From the NCBI RefSeq assembly GCF_000173075.1, contig NZ_ABVL01000009.1, forward strand, positions 156,978 to 220,977: DNA of 64,000 bases, in the 5' to 3' direction. Origin of the DNA: Chthoniobacter flavus Ellin428 (lineage in GTDB: Bacteria; Verrucomicrobiota; Verrucomicrobiia; Chthoniobacterales; Chthoniobacteraceae). Made by a program: the position numbers and the translations under genes. The notes under the pieces are model-generated. The model saw only the letters and a list, made by a program, of their open reading frames with translations, searched no databases and was not told the DNA's origin. Positions within the stretch are counted from its first letter, which is position 1, and every line of letters starts with the position of its first letter. Below, piece by piece: positions 45,932-54,136 of this stretch.

Positions 45932-46555
45932 CTACGGCAGCTCACCGATCTTGATGTCGCGATACTCGCACTTCATCACCACGCCCGGATGAATCTGCAG
46001 GCCGATGGGCGCGGCGCCGGAGAATTTCGGGTCGGTGTATTCCGAGGCCTTTTGGCCGTTGATCCAGCAAGTGAAAGTGTCGCCCTTGGCCTGGATGCGG
46101 AAGTGATTCCACTCGCCCTCGGGTTTCATGAGCGTCTTCGCTTCCTTCGCCTGGCCGGACTCCGGATACTTTTCCTTGCCGCCCGTGTACCACGAGCCGG
46201 ACATATCGACTTTCAAACTTCCCGAAATGCCAAGCTGAAGCTGGATGCTCGGTTTGCGCATCTCGACGCCGGTGTCGACGCCGCGTTCGGTCGCGCCTTT
46301 CCAGCGCACGTCAAACTCGATGACGAAATCCTTGTAGCTCTTCTCCGTCCAAAGGTAATCGCCCTTCTTCGCCGCATTGTTCTCGCCAATGAGGATGCCA
46401 TCCTCGACACGCCAGAATTCCTTCGACGGCTCGGTCTTGAAATTGGTGAGGTCCTTGCCGTTAAACAACGGCTCGAGCTTCGGCTCTTCCGCCGAGCAAG
46501 CGACCACGGCGGCGAACGAGAGAATCAGCGAGAGAGTAAGGGGGCGAAGTTTCAT
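45932..46555 (-). CDS. Exported DUF1080 (3-keto-disaccharide hydrolase-like) protein
   Basis: A 207-residue protein with an export signal (LTLSLILSFAAVVACSAEE); the AVVAC Cys could be a lipoprotein site. The concanavalin-like domain is marked by EPLFNGKDLTNFKTEPSKEF, VEDGILIGENNAAKKGDYLW, GVDTGVEMRKPSIQLQ and PEGEWNHFRIQAKGD. DUF1080 proteins are abundant in Verrucomicrobia and Planctomycetes; some hydrolyse 3-keto-glycosides. It fits the polysaccharide-degradation theme. Confidence 0.87.
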   Translation of the reverse strand: MKLRPLTLSLILSFAAVVACSAEEPKLEPLFNGKDLTNFKTEPSKEFWRVEDGILIGENNAAKKGDYLWTEKSYKDFVIEFDVRWKGATERGVDTGVEMRKPSIQLQLGISGSLKVDMSGSWYTGGKEKYPESGQAKEAKTLMKPEGEWNHFRIQAKGDTFTCWINGQKASEYTDPKFSGAAPIGLQIHPGVVMKCEYRDIKIGELP

Positions 46556-46604
46556 CGCCGCGATGATGGCGGCTCACTTCGCTCACGGGAAGCGCGATTC
46601 TTTG

Positions 46605-46689
46605 GAGTCTTAATCGTAATCGTAATCGTAATCTTAATCCGGAGGTTCTGGAGGAGATTAAGATTAAGATTACGATTAAGATTAAGAAG
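46605..46689. repeat. Palindrome with period-6 arms (TAATCG/ATTAAG units)
   Basis: The left arm repeats TAATCG four times and ends CTTAATCC. The right arm repeats GATTAA and TTACGA. A GGAGGTTCTGGAGG loop lies between them. The right edge is 6 bases from the stop codon of the esterase gene at 46695. Confidence 0.8.
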
Positions 46690-46694
46690 CTCCG

Positions 46695-47761
46695 TTACTC
46701 GCCGTGATACCCATGCCAGAGCCATACCAGCGTGTCGGCGAGGGTCTGGTTAAAAACCCGTCCATCGCAATGCTTGGTGGCTTTGCTGAAGACGAAGCGG
46801 TGATGGTAGCCCTTGGCGGTGAGCGCGGCGGAAGTGCGGCGGCCGGCCATGACCCAATTGTGATAGGAGCTCTCGGGCTTATCAGCCCCATTGTCGTTTT
46901 CCGACACGTGAGTGAAGATGCGCAGCGGCTTCTTCTCGCTCTTCTCAATGAGCTTCAGCTCGGAATGGTAGTCCCAGGCGCCGTGCGGAGTTTGCGCCTG
47001 CTCGGGCGCGTCATCGTCCTGCTGCGCGACGAAGGTGCCGGAATAGGCCACGATGCGACGGAAGAGATCCGGCCGGAACCAACCCATGCTCAGCGCCGCG
47101 GCGCCACCAGAGCTGCAGCCCATGACCGCGTGGCCCCACGGATTCTTGGTGAAAGCGAGATGCGGATACGCGGCCTTGATCTCCGCGTTGTCCAGCACGG
47201 CGGGCAGCACTTCGTCGTTGATGAAACGCGCCAACCGGTCGGACATGGTGTCGTATTCGAGGCCCCGCTCGCTCTTCTTGCCGTCGTTGCCACCGTTCTC
47301 CACGGCGATGGCGATGAACGCGGGCAGGCGGCGATTTGCATCCTTAGAAATGGTGAGGTTATCGAGCGCGTTGCGCACGAGCGGCAAGTGGCCCGGGACC
47401 ATCGTGAATGATGAGAAACGGCGCCCGCGGCGCCGTCCTTGTAGGCTGCCGGAATGTAGACGAAAATTTTGCGCTCGGTGCGGACGGGTTTCTTGTCGGG
47501 CGTGAGCGTTTTGTCATCGCCGCGGAAGATTTTGCTGTCCGCCAGTTTCATCGTGAACACGAAATCCTTGCCCTTCGGATTGCCGAGGTCGGTGAGGTCT
47601 TTTTGCGTGCTGTATTCGGGTCCGACGGTGAACTCACCGTCGCCTTCCGAGCCGGGATTCTCGGTATAGGTCTCGACAGCGTGCACGGGCAAAGCCGTGA
47701 AGCCGACGAAGGTGACGAGCGAAAGAAAAACGCGGAGAGAATTTCGGAGGGAGCGCTGCAT
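46695..47761 (-). pseudogene. Exported esterase-D-like hydrolase, two +1 frameshifts
   Basis: The ATG at 47761 starts a signal peptide (LRVFLSLVTFVGFTALPVHA). The first part ends KIFVYIPAAYKDGAA. The next 12 residues (APFLIIHDGPG) are in a second frame, and the rest (HLPLVRNALDNL onward to WLWHGYHGE) in a third. Both shifts are single extra bases (GGG near 47429, CC near 47399). The catalytic serine is in VMGCSSGGAAALS and the His probably in ATKHCDG. The family includes enterochelin esterases and carbohydrate (feruloyl) esterases. It is either disabled or intact with assembly errors. Confidence 0.8.
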
Positions 47762-47912
47762 GGCGGAAGGTATGCTGGAAACCGGCTCGCTGGGCAATGC
47801 CGTGATTTTTTAGAGCCGCGACCAGGGAGCTTTTAAACGCAGAGGGCACAGCGCGGCGGAGCCGCCACCAAAAGGGGAGCCACGAACATGCGAAAAGACA
47901 GGGAAGGGAAAG

Positions 47913-47981
47913 TGACCCGCGAATCACCCGAATGACGCGAATGATCTGCCCTCATTCGTGTTATTCGGGTGATTCGCGGGC
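47913..47981. repeat. Palindrome with period-9 arms (GAATnACnC units)
   Basis: The left arm has units such as GAATCACCC and GAATGACGC. The right arm has ATTCGTGTT, ATTCGGGTG and ATTCGCGGG. They are reverse complements around a short loop. The element occupies the middle of the 398-base gap between the esterase and sulfatase genes, which otherwise holds no gene. Confidence 0.75.
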
Positions 47982-48073
47982 CAAAAATTCTACGCGTCGT
48001 GCGGACATTTTCATGGTTAGCACTGCAGAGGGCCGCAGAGGCGCAGAGAAGAAGTGTTGAGGGGCTGGGGACT

Positions 48074-48154
48074 AAAAACCCCGAATGGACGCAAATAGGA
48101 AAGCTTCCTCATCGTCCTCCCCTATTCGTGTTCATTCGCGGCCATTCGCGGTTT
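48074..48154. repeat. Palindrome with ~period-10 arms abutting the sulfatase stop
   Basis: CCCCGAATGGACGCAAATAGG on the left pairs imperfectly with CCTATTCGTGTTCATTCGCG and the following GCCATTCGCGG on the right. The right edge is 6 bases from the sulfatase stop at 48160. Confidence 0.72.
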
Positions 48155-48159
48155 TCAAT

Positions 48160-49611
48160 TTATTTGGGATCCTGAGCCGCTTTCGCCGCTTCCTCGGCCA
48201 ATTGCTTGCGCAGCAGCTCCGGGAAGGCGTTCAGTTTGGCCGCCGGAGCATCCTCGTTGACCAGGTCGGGTTGAATGCTTTTCCACCATCCGTCATAGGC
48301 GGTGCGGAGTTTCGCCGCTTCCTCCGGATGTCCGCCCAGCACGTTCTTCGTCTGGGCGGGATCGGTCTGCAGATCGTAGAACTCCCGGTCATTCACCAGG
48401 CTGAAGCGACTGTCACGCACCGAGGATTGCGCGTGCTCGGATTGAGCCGCCGCGCCTTTTTTCCACCCGCCGACGTGAGTGAAAAGCAGGCGGTCCGGCC
48501 AGGCGTGCTGCGGATCTTCGAGCAGCGCGCGCAGGTCGCGGCCCTCGAGTTTGGACGCCGCGGTGTCCGGGATTTTCGTCTCGGCGATACCAGCGAGCGT
48601 CGGAAAGAGATCGAGATGCGCGGTGAGAGCGGCAATATCCGTGCCCTTCGTCCAGTGACCGGGCCAGCGCCAAAAGCTGGGCACCCGCGTGCCGCCTTCG
48701 TAGGGCGTCCCAGCGCCTCCACGCATCCCCGCATTGAAGACATCCACTCCGGTGGCGCCGCCGTGATCGGTGAGGAAGATGACGACCGTATTTTCATCGC
48801 TCCCCCACTCCTGGAGCTTGTCGAGAAGCACACCGAAATTTTCGTCGAGATTGGAGATCATGCCGAAGAAGGGCGCGAGTTCGGGCGCCACCTTCCGCCG
48901 CAAATAGAACCGCTCGTACTCGGGCGGGCAAACCGGCGGGCGCGCCGCGCTGGGCATGATGCAGGCAAAATACGGTTTCCCGGTATCGATCTGGTCATCC
49001 ATCCACTCGATGGCGTGGCGGAAGATGACGTCGGTGGAGAAGCCCAGCGTCTCCGTAAATTCGCCGTTGTGGAGCAGCACGGGATCGAAATGCGAATTGC
49101 CCGGCACATCGCCACTGCTCCCCTCGCCCGCTTGACCGATCGCCTGGCCACCGTGAATGAACATCTCCTCGAAACCACGCCGCGTCGGCCAGTAGGGCGG
49201 CTCATCACCGAGCTGCCATTTGCCGAAAACACCGGTGGCATAGCCCGCGGACTTCAGCACCTGGGCAATCGTCATCGCATCCCGCTGCAACCGCTCCCGC
49301 TCGCCCCCGACATCCGTCACCCCGCTGCGAAACTCGTGTCGCCCGGTGAAGAGCGCCGCCCGCGTCGCCGACGACGTCGGGCTCACGTGGAAATTCGTGA
49401 AACGCACGCTCTCCTTGGAAAAGCGGTCGAAGGCCGGCGTTTGCGCGACGGGATTTCCGAGACAAGCAAAGTCGCCATAGCCAAGGTCGTCGGCCATCAC
49501 GAGGACGATCGACGGCGGTTTGGCCTCCGCAGCGCCAACGCCGATCAGCAGCAGGGCGAAGGCAAACAGGACGCTCCAAGCAGGAGAAGGAGAGGAAGGC
49601 GGGCGTGTCAT
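48160..49611 (-). CDS. Exported sulfatase-like hydrolase with Ser in place of active-site Cys
   Basis: A 483-residue arylsulfatase-family protein with a signal peptide (VLFAFALLLIGVGAAEA). Metal ligands are D41/D42 in MADDLGYGD and TDHGGATGVD late. The usual CxPxR is S80-S-A-T-R84 in SPTSSATRAALFTGR: Cys replaced by Ser and Pro by Ala. Ser-type sulfatases need a radical-SAM maturase and normally keep the Pro, so this protein may be inactive, use another nucleophile, or act as a different alkaline-phosphatase-superfamily hydrolase. The rest of the fold (YEGGTRVPSFWRWPG) looks intact. Confidence 0.85.
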   Translation of the reverse strand: MTRPPSSPSPAWSVLFAFALLLIGVGAAEAKPPSIVLVMADDLGYGDFACLGNPVAQTPAFDRFSKESVRFTNFHVSPTSSATRAALFTGRHEFRSGVTDVGGERERLQRDAMTIAQVLKSAGYATGVFGKWQLGDEPPYWPTRRGFEEMFIHGGQAIGQAGEGSSGDVPGNSHFDPVLLHNGEFTETLGFSTDVIFRHAIEWMDDQIDTGKPYFACIMPSAARPPVCPPEYERFYLRRKVAPELAPFFGMISNLDENFGVLLDKLQEWGSDENTVVIFLTDHGGATGVDVFNAGMRGGAGTPYEGGTRVPSFWRWPGHWTKGTDIAALTAHLDLFPTLAGIAETKIPDTAASKLEGRDLRALLEDPQHAWPDRLLFTHVGGWKKGAAAQSEHAQSSVRDSRFSLVNDREFYDLQTDPAQTKNVLGGHPEEAAKLRTAYDGWWKSIQPDLVNEDAPAAKLNAFPELLRKQLAEEAAKAAQDPK

Positions 49612-49737
49612 TCAACGGCCAAGGTATTGGGGGTGAAGGTCATTTAGCGAAAAATAAAACCTCGAAGGCGTTTTTCCTCTATCCAAACCCACCCTTGGCG
49701 AATGGCAGAAACTGCGTTATATACATAGCTCTCCTTT

Positions 49738-50088
49738 ATGCCCGCACCCGAAATCACCGCTTATCTGAAAACCTACTGTGGCTGGAGCAATGGCGTCCGC
49801 GCCGTGCTCAAGAAGTACGATCTCCCCTACACTGAAAAAGACATCATCCAGAACCCGGCTTTTCGCTGGGAGATGGAGCAGAAGAGCGGGCAGCCGCTCA
49901 GTCCCTGCGTGGAAGTGAACGGCAAGATGTTGGCCGACATCAGCGGCGAAGAACTCGAGCAGTTCATGCTGCGCGAAAACCTCGTCGGTTCCACCGCCAA
50001 CACGACCAGCGTCCCGCTGAACTCGGCCTGCACCGACGCCGAGCATGCCGCCATGGCCAAGGGCGAACCGATCAAGTTCCAGAGCTAA
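49738..50088 (+). CDS. Monothiol-type glutaredoxin
   Basis: A 116-residue thioredoxin-fold protein. The active site is C14-G-W-S17 in TYCGWSNGV, a CxxS monothiol form. LSPCVEVNGKML carries the region of the cis-Pro loop (with P/C order altered relative to TVP), and a C-terminal extension of about 30 residues holds one Cys (NSACTDAEHA). It could handle glutathione mixed disulfides or Fe-S clusters. A strong intrinsic terminator follows. Confidence 0.8.
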   Translation: MPAPEITAYLKTYCGWSNGVRAVLKKYDLPYTEKDIIQNPAFRWEMEQKSGQPLSPCVEVNGKMLADISGEELEQFMLRENLVGSTANTTSVPLNSACTDAEHAAMAKGEPIKFQS

Positions 50089-50111
50089 GCCGCCTTTAAC
50101 CACCCTTTTCC

Positions 50112-50147
50112 AAGCCGCGCGGCGCCCAGCGTCGCGCGGCTTTTTTG
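50112..50147 (+). terminator. Intrinsic terminator after glutaredoxin gene
   Basis: The stem AAGCCGCGCG / CGCGCGGCTT with an 11-base loop is followed by TTTTTGTT. It lies 23 bases after the stop codon. Confidence 0.9.
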
Positions 50148-50177
50148 TTGCCCAGCACCGAAGCCGCAAAGATTTTT

Positions 50178-50266
50178 TGACCACGAATTACACAGATTTC
50201 ACGGATTGAAGAGTGCGCATCGCTGTCCCTTCTGAAATCCGTGCAATCCCTGAAATCCGTGGTTCC
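50178..50266. repeat. Imperfect palindrome with period-9-type arms (CACGGATTn units)
   Basis: The left arm ACCACGAATTACACAGATTT and following TCACGGATTG pairs with AATCCGTGCAATCCCTGAAA and following TCCGTGGT on the right. It lies between a terminator and the glycyl-tRNA synthetase gene, so it may overlap that gene's promoter or leader. Confidence 0.72.
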
Positions 50267-50344
50267 TCTCCTCCGGCCAACCGTTCCCTCACCCGACTTT
50301 CGGCTTGAGAGTTGCCCGGAGCCCGCGCACTTTCGCCGTCCCTT

Positions 50345-52111
50345 ATGAGCCAGCCCAAAGAAATCCCGCAAATGGAGAAGATCGTTTCGCTCGCGAAACG
50401 TCGCGGTTTTGTTTTCCAAAGTTCGGAAATCTACGGCGGGATCAATGGTTTCTGGGATTACGGTCCGCTCGGCGCGGAACTGAAGCGCAACCTGCGCGAC
50501 ACCTGGTGGCGCACCATGACCCGCGACCGCGAAGACGTCGTGGGCCTCGACGCCACGATCATCATGCACCCGGCCATCTGGAAGGCCTCGGGTCACGTGG
50601 ATACGTTCGCAGACCTGATGCGCGAGTGCTCGGTGACCAACAAACGCGTACGCGCGGACCACGTCGAGCCACAGAGCGGCGTGGTGATGCAGTTCAGCGG
50701 CTTTAGCATCACAGGTGGTTCCAGCCATAACGACTCCATTACGGTGCTAATGCGGGGCGGCGAACACATCGAGAGCTTCCGCAAGCGCGTGCGCCAACTG
50801 GTTGCTCAAGCGCGCAATCAAACCGCCGAAAACATCGAACTCCATGGCGAGTCGAAAATCGATGCTGTCGAAGGCAGTGTGGACTTTCATCCCGAAACCG
50901 GAGGTGCTCTCGGTGAGGCGCGGCCGTTCAACCTCATGTTGAAAACCTACGTAGGACCGACCGCGACCGAGAACGACATCGCATATCTGCGCCCCGAAAC
51001 CGCCCAGGCTATTTTCGCGCAGTTCAAGAACGTGGTCGACTCCTCACGGCAGCGCGTGCCCTTCGGCATTTGCCAAATCGGCAAGGCATTCCGCAATGAA
51101 GTCACGCCGCGCAATTTCACCTTCCGCTCGCGCGAGTTCGAACAGATGGAGCTGGAGTTTTTCATCAAGCCCGATGAAGCGATCGAGGCCGTCTGCGGCA
51201 GCGTCGCCGCGTGGAGTGAAGGCGCCGATCTTTCTGTGCCGCAGGACAACTGGGGCTGGGAGATGTGGCATCGCTACTGGGTGAAAGAGCGCACCGACTA
51301 TTACGCCGGCATCGGTCTCGGCGCGGACGTGCTCGATTACCACTGGCAGACCAAGGAAGAGCTGGCGCACTACGCTCGCGCCTGCGTCGATATCCTATTC
51401 AAATTTCCCTTCGGCACTGAAGAACTCGAAGGCCTCGCCGCCCGCGGCGACTTCGATCTTATGGCGCACCAGACCGCCAGCAGGAAGCCGATGGACGTTT
51501 TCGACGAGGAAGTGAAGAACGCTTTCGCCAAGTGGACGGACGAGCAGCGCGCCGCGCTGGTCGAACGCAAGAAGGCCGAGCACCGCGCCAAGGAAAAGGG
51601 CGGCCTGACCGATGCGCAGGTCGACGAATGGTGCCAGAAGCTCTTCAAGGGCTTCTATGTGCCGCACGTCATCGAACCGTCGGCCGGTCTCGATCGTCTC
51701 GCGCTCGCGGTGCTTTCGAATGCCTACAGCGAAGTCGAGAAGACGGACGCCAAGGGTAAGTCGGAGACGTTGTATGTCATGCGCCTCCACCCGCGCCTCG
51801 CGCCGGTGAAGGTCGGCGTATTTCCGTTGCTCAAGAACAAGCCGGAACTTGTGGCCAAAGCCCGCGAAGTTTTCGAACTGCTGCGCAAACACTTCTCCGC
51901 GTTTTACGACGAAGGTGGGAGCATCGGCAAACGCTACGCCCGCCAGGACGAAGCCGGCACACCGTTCTGCCTCACCATCGATTTCGAAACGCTCGGCGAG
52001 AAGGGCGAGGAGTTGAAAGACACCGTCACCCTGCGTCATCGCGACGATGGCTCGAAGGAACGCGTGAAGATCAGCGAATTGCTCGGGAAGCTGTTGCCGA
52101 TGGTCGGTTGA
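50345..52111 (+). CDS. glyS: Glycyl-tRNA synthetase (alpha-2 dimer type)
   Basis: Class II synthetase that charges tRNA-Gly. The ATG at 50345 gives 588 residues. Motifs are SSEIYGGINGFWDYGPLGAEL, motif 2 in IGKAFRNEVTPRNFTFRSREF, EFEQMELEFFIKP, VIEPSAGLDRLALAVL (motif 3) and the anticodon-binding C-terminus (GGSIGKRYARQDEAGTPFC). Typical homodimeric bacterial enzymes are about 460 residues. The extra length is mainly an insertion at about residues 120-200 and a helical segment near EEVKNAFAKWTDEQRAALVE. Confidence 0.95.
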   Translation: MSQPKEIPQMEKIVSLAKRRGFVFQSSEIYGGINGFWDYGPLGAELKRNLRDTWWRTMTRDREDVVGLDATIIMHPAIWKASGHVDTFADLMRECSVTNKRVRADHVEPQSGVVMQFSGFSITGGSSHNDSITVLMRGGEHIESFRKRVRQLVAQARNQTAENIELHGESKIDAVEGSVDFHPETGGALGEARPFNLMLKTYVGPTATENDIAYLRPETAQAIFAQFKNVVDSSRQRVPFGICQIGKAFRNEVTPRNFTFRSREFEQMELEFFIKPDEAIEAVCGSVAAWSEGADLSVPQDNWGWEMWHRYWVKERTDYYAGIGLGADVLDYHWQTKEELAHYARACVDILFKFPFGTEELEGLAARGDFDLMAHQTASRKPMDVFDEEVKNAFAKWTDEQRAALVERKKAEHRAKEKGGLTDAQVDEWCQKLFKGFYVPHVIEPSAGLDRLALAVLSNAYSEVEKTDAKGKSETLYVMRLHPRLAPVKVGVFPLLKNKPELVAKAREVFELLRKHFSAFYDEGGSIGKRYARQDEAGTPFCLTIDFETLGEKGEELKDTVTLRHRDDGSKERVKISELLGKLLPMVG

Positions 52112-52127
52112 TCGTCGAACGCGTGCA

Positions 52128-52317
52128 GTCCCGGAGGGACGATGGAATTTAGCCGGTGGCGAAAGCCACCGGTATCGGACCCATTACTCTCGGCCCCAGA
52201 GGGGCGCGGGCCGCGACACTTCTACATCATTTCCGCCGCGCCCTCCGGCGCCGTTCGTCGGGAACCCGGTTCCGGTGGCTTTCCGCCACCGGCTAAAATC
52301 CATTGTCCCTCCGGGAC
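52128..52317. repeat. Long palindromic REP-like element
   Basis: GTCCCGGAGGGACGATGGAA at 52128 and its complement ending at 52317 enclose a second pair of arms (TAGCCGGTGGCGAAAGCCAC and GTGGCTTTCCGCCACCGGCT). The 190-base unit lies between the 3' ends of two convergent genes and could form a cruciform or bidirectional terminator. The 65-codon frame inside it is not a gene. Confidence 0.8.
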
Positions 52318-52342
52318 CGCTCAAAGACTGCCACCATAGCCG

Positions 52343-52996
52343 CTACTCGCGCAGCGCTTCGGCCACCGTGCGTAGACAGCGTTTGTCGAATACCATGAGT
52401 GGATGCGCGGCCACCGGCATGCGGATGTTGTTCGCCTGCGGCATCTCGGAGCTGCGCTGCGGAAGGATGATGAGATCGAATGGCGTGTAGAGTGAGGTGA
52501 ACTTCACGTACTCCAGCTTGTCCGCATCCTGGGCGAGATCGCATAGGAAGGGGCTACCCGGGCGCATCTCGCGACAGCCGCGGTTGGGAATGAGATTGGC
52601 CATGATCGTGCCGTTGTGCGGCGCAGACAAAGTCACGAGATGGTCCACGCGCTCGAGACCGCCGAGGCGCTGCACGTAATAGCGGCTCACGAGTCCGCCC
52701 ATGCTGAAGCCCACCAGATCGAATCGCCGCGCGCCGAATTGCTTTTGCGCAAAAGTATCGATCTGCGCCGCCAGTGGCTCGATCCCCTTCTGCGCCCAAT
52801 TCGGCGTGAGATTGATCGTGTACACTTCCCAACCCTCGCACCGGAGATAATGGGCAAGCCAGAGCATGCTCCACTCCGAATCGGAGATGCCATGGACGAG
52901 CAACACCGGGTTGCGATCCGGCAGCGGATGCGGCGACACTTTCGGAGAGCCATCGAAAAACGACAGTGTTGCACCGAGCCAGGCAGCGAAAGACAT
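52343..52996 (-). CDS. Alpha/beta-hydrolase lipase/esterase
   Basis: A 217-residue lipase-like protein. The oxyanion region is PVLLVHGISDSEWS, the nucleophile elbow GFSMGGLVSRYYVQRLGG and the final His in AAHPLMVFDKRC. The arrangement resembles EstA/LipA-type triacylglycerol lipases. No clear signal peptide, though the N-terminal FAAWLGATLSFF is hydrophobic. The substrate is unknown. Confidence 0.82.
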   Translation of the reverse strand: MSFAAWLGATLSFFDGSPKVSPHPLPDRNPVLLVHGISDSEWSMLWLAHYLRCEGWEVYTINLTPNWAQKGIEPLAAQIDTFAQKQFGARRFDLVGFSMGGLVSRYYVQRLGGLERVDHLVTLSAPHNGTIMANLIPNRGCREMRPGSPFLCDLAQDADKLEYVKFTSLYTPFDLIILPQRSSEMPQANNIRMPVAAHPLMVFDKRCLRTVAEALRE

Positions 52997-53104
52997 GCCA
53001 GGGTTATATCAGCACCGCGACGACCCGGGCAAATTGGTAAAATCGATGGCGACATCGATCATATCGATTACGACGAGCGCCAGGCCTGGTCGGGAGCGCA
53101 GCCG

Positions 53105-53395
53105 CTACAAACGAGACGCTGCTTCTCCTTCCACCTCAACCACGAGATCGGGAATGAAATCCTCATTCGGATCGTCCGGGTAGGCTCGTGGATTGGCGAG
53201 GATGCGGGTGCGGCCGATTCGGTAGTCGTTGCGGTGATGGATTACCGGCACATCGCGAAAGCGCGACCGAATCCACATCAGCCCCTGCTCCTTGGTGGAG
53301 ACATCGCCGGCGAGGATGACGCAGTCACAGTCGACGTCGGGCACATCGACCTCTCCGAATTCCTGGTGGAGATCGCTGAGAACGTGAATACGCAT
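53105..53395 (-). CDS. Metallophosphoesterase with large in-frame internal deletion
   Basis: A 96-residue frame that starts like a calcineurin-type phosphoesterase (MRIHVLSDLHQEFGEVDVP, then CDCVILAGDVSTKEQGL with the Asp/His metal ligands). At about residue 50 it jumps to what looks like the normal C-terminus (HHRNDYRIGRTRILANPRAY, then DEDFIPDLVVEVEG-like end). The middle, with the GNHE and second metal-binding motifs, is absent. It is probably non-functional as an enzyme. It lies 6 bases downstream of the folA stop on the same strand. Confidence 0.7.
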   Translation of the reverse strand: MRIHVLSDLHQEFGEVDVPDVDCDCVILAGDVSTKEQGLMWIRSRFRDVPVIHHRNDYRIGRTRILANPRAYPDDPNEDFIPDLVVEVEGEAASRL

Positions 53396-53401
53396 CCGCC
53401 T

Positions 53402-54025
53402 CTACTTCCCCTCCCCAGCGTCCGCCCGCCGCAAGGCGCGGGTGACGGTGGAAAGATCCATCCGCCGGTAGTGTTGCACCTCGAAGTCCGGTGTCCGCAG
53501 TGGCGTGTCGTGGAGATACCAGTCGTCTTCCAATTCGGGAAAACAGGCGTCCCCCTCCACCTCGCGCTGGACGACGCTGAGATACAGGTCGGTGCAGCGG
53601 GGAAGGAGCTGCTCGTAAATCTGCGCGCCGCCGATGACGAAAAGCTGGCGGCTCGGACGCGCTTTTTCAAAGGCATCCGCCAGCTTGCGCGGGTCGCGCA
53701 CGAGCCAGACGTCGCGTTCCGAGAGCCGCTCGAAGCCGAGCTGATACGGCCGGCCAAACCGCGCCTGCCAATGGCCGACCCGAGCCTGGCCGACGGTCGC
53801 CTTGAACTGCGGATCGCGCGCCAGCCGCAACGGTTTGCGGGTGACGACGATGTTTGTCCGGTTCGGCAGCGGCCGGCCGAGGCTCTCGAAGGTCTTCCGT
53901 CCCATGAGCACGAAATGCCCGGTAGTCAGTTTCTTGAACCATTTGAAATCCTCGGGCAGATGCCACGGGATCTTGTTATCGCGCCCGATGACGCGATTGA
54001 GGGACATGGCGGCGACGGCGATCAG
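53402..54025 (-). CDS. folA: Dihydrofolate reductase
   Basis: Reduces dihydrofolate to tetrahydrofolate using NADPH. LIAVAAMSLNRVIGRDNKIP and WHLPEDFKWFKKLTTGHFVL give the substrate site; MGRKTFESLGRPLPNR and VIGGAQIYEQLLP bind NADPH. An ATG at 54007 would cut into the first beta strand (LIAVAA), so a near-cognate CTG at 54025 or a start within the upstream palindrome is more likely. An insertion of about 40 residues (near QFKATVGQARVGHWQ) makes it longer than the usual 160-residue enzyme. It is downstream of thyA, which makes its substrate. Confidence 0.87.
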   Translation of the reverse strand: MIAVAAMSLNRVIGRDNKIPWHLPEDFKWFKKLTTGHFVLMGRKTFESLGRPLPNRTNIVVTRKPLRLARDPQFKATVGQARVGHWQARFGRPYQLGFERLSERDVWLVRDPRKLADAFEKARPSRQLFVIGGAQIYEQLLPRCTDLYLSVVQREVEGDACFPELEDDWYLHDTPLRTPDFEVQHYRRMDLSTVTRALRRADAGEGK

Positions 54026-54035
54026 GGGAGGAAAA

Positions 54036-54136
54036 AGTTGAGAGTTGAAGGTTGAGAGTTGAGAGCCACCGAGCGTAGCGCCACGCCTCGATAGCAAAAC
54101 ACGCGGCTCTCAACACTCAACTATCAACTCTCAACT
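54036..54136. repeat. Palindrome with period-7 arms (GTTGAGA units) between thyA and folA
   Basis: Four GTTGAGA-like heptamers at 54036-54066 face the complementary CTCAACA/CTATCAA series at 54107-54136. The right edge overlaps the thyA stop codon and the left edge lies about 10 bases before the likely folA start. A hairpin here could limit read-through from thyA into folA. Confidence 0.8.

Noticed and set aside
52142-52339. 65-codon plus-strand frame
   Set aside because: It is contained in the long palindromic element at 52128-52317.
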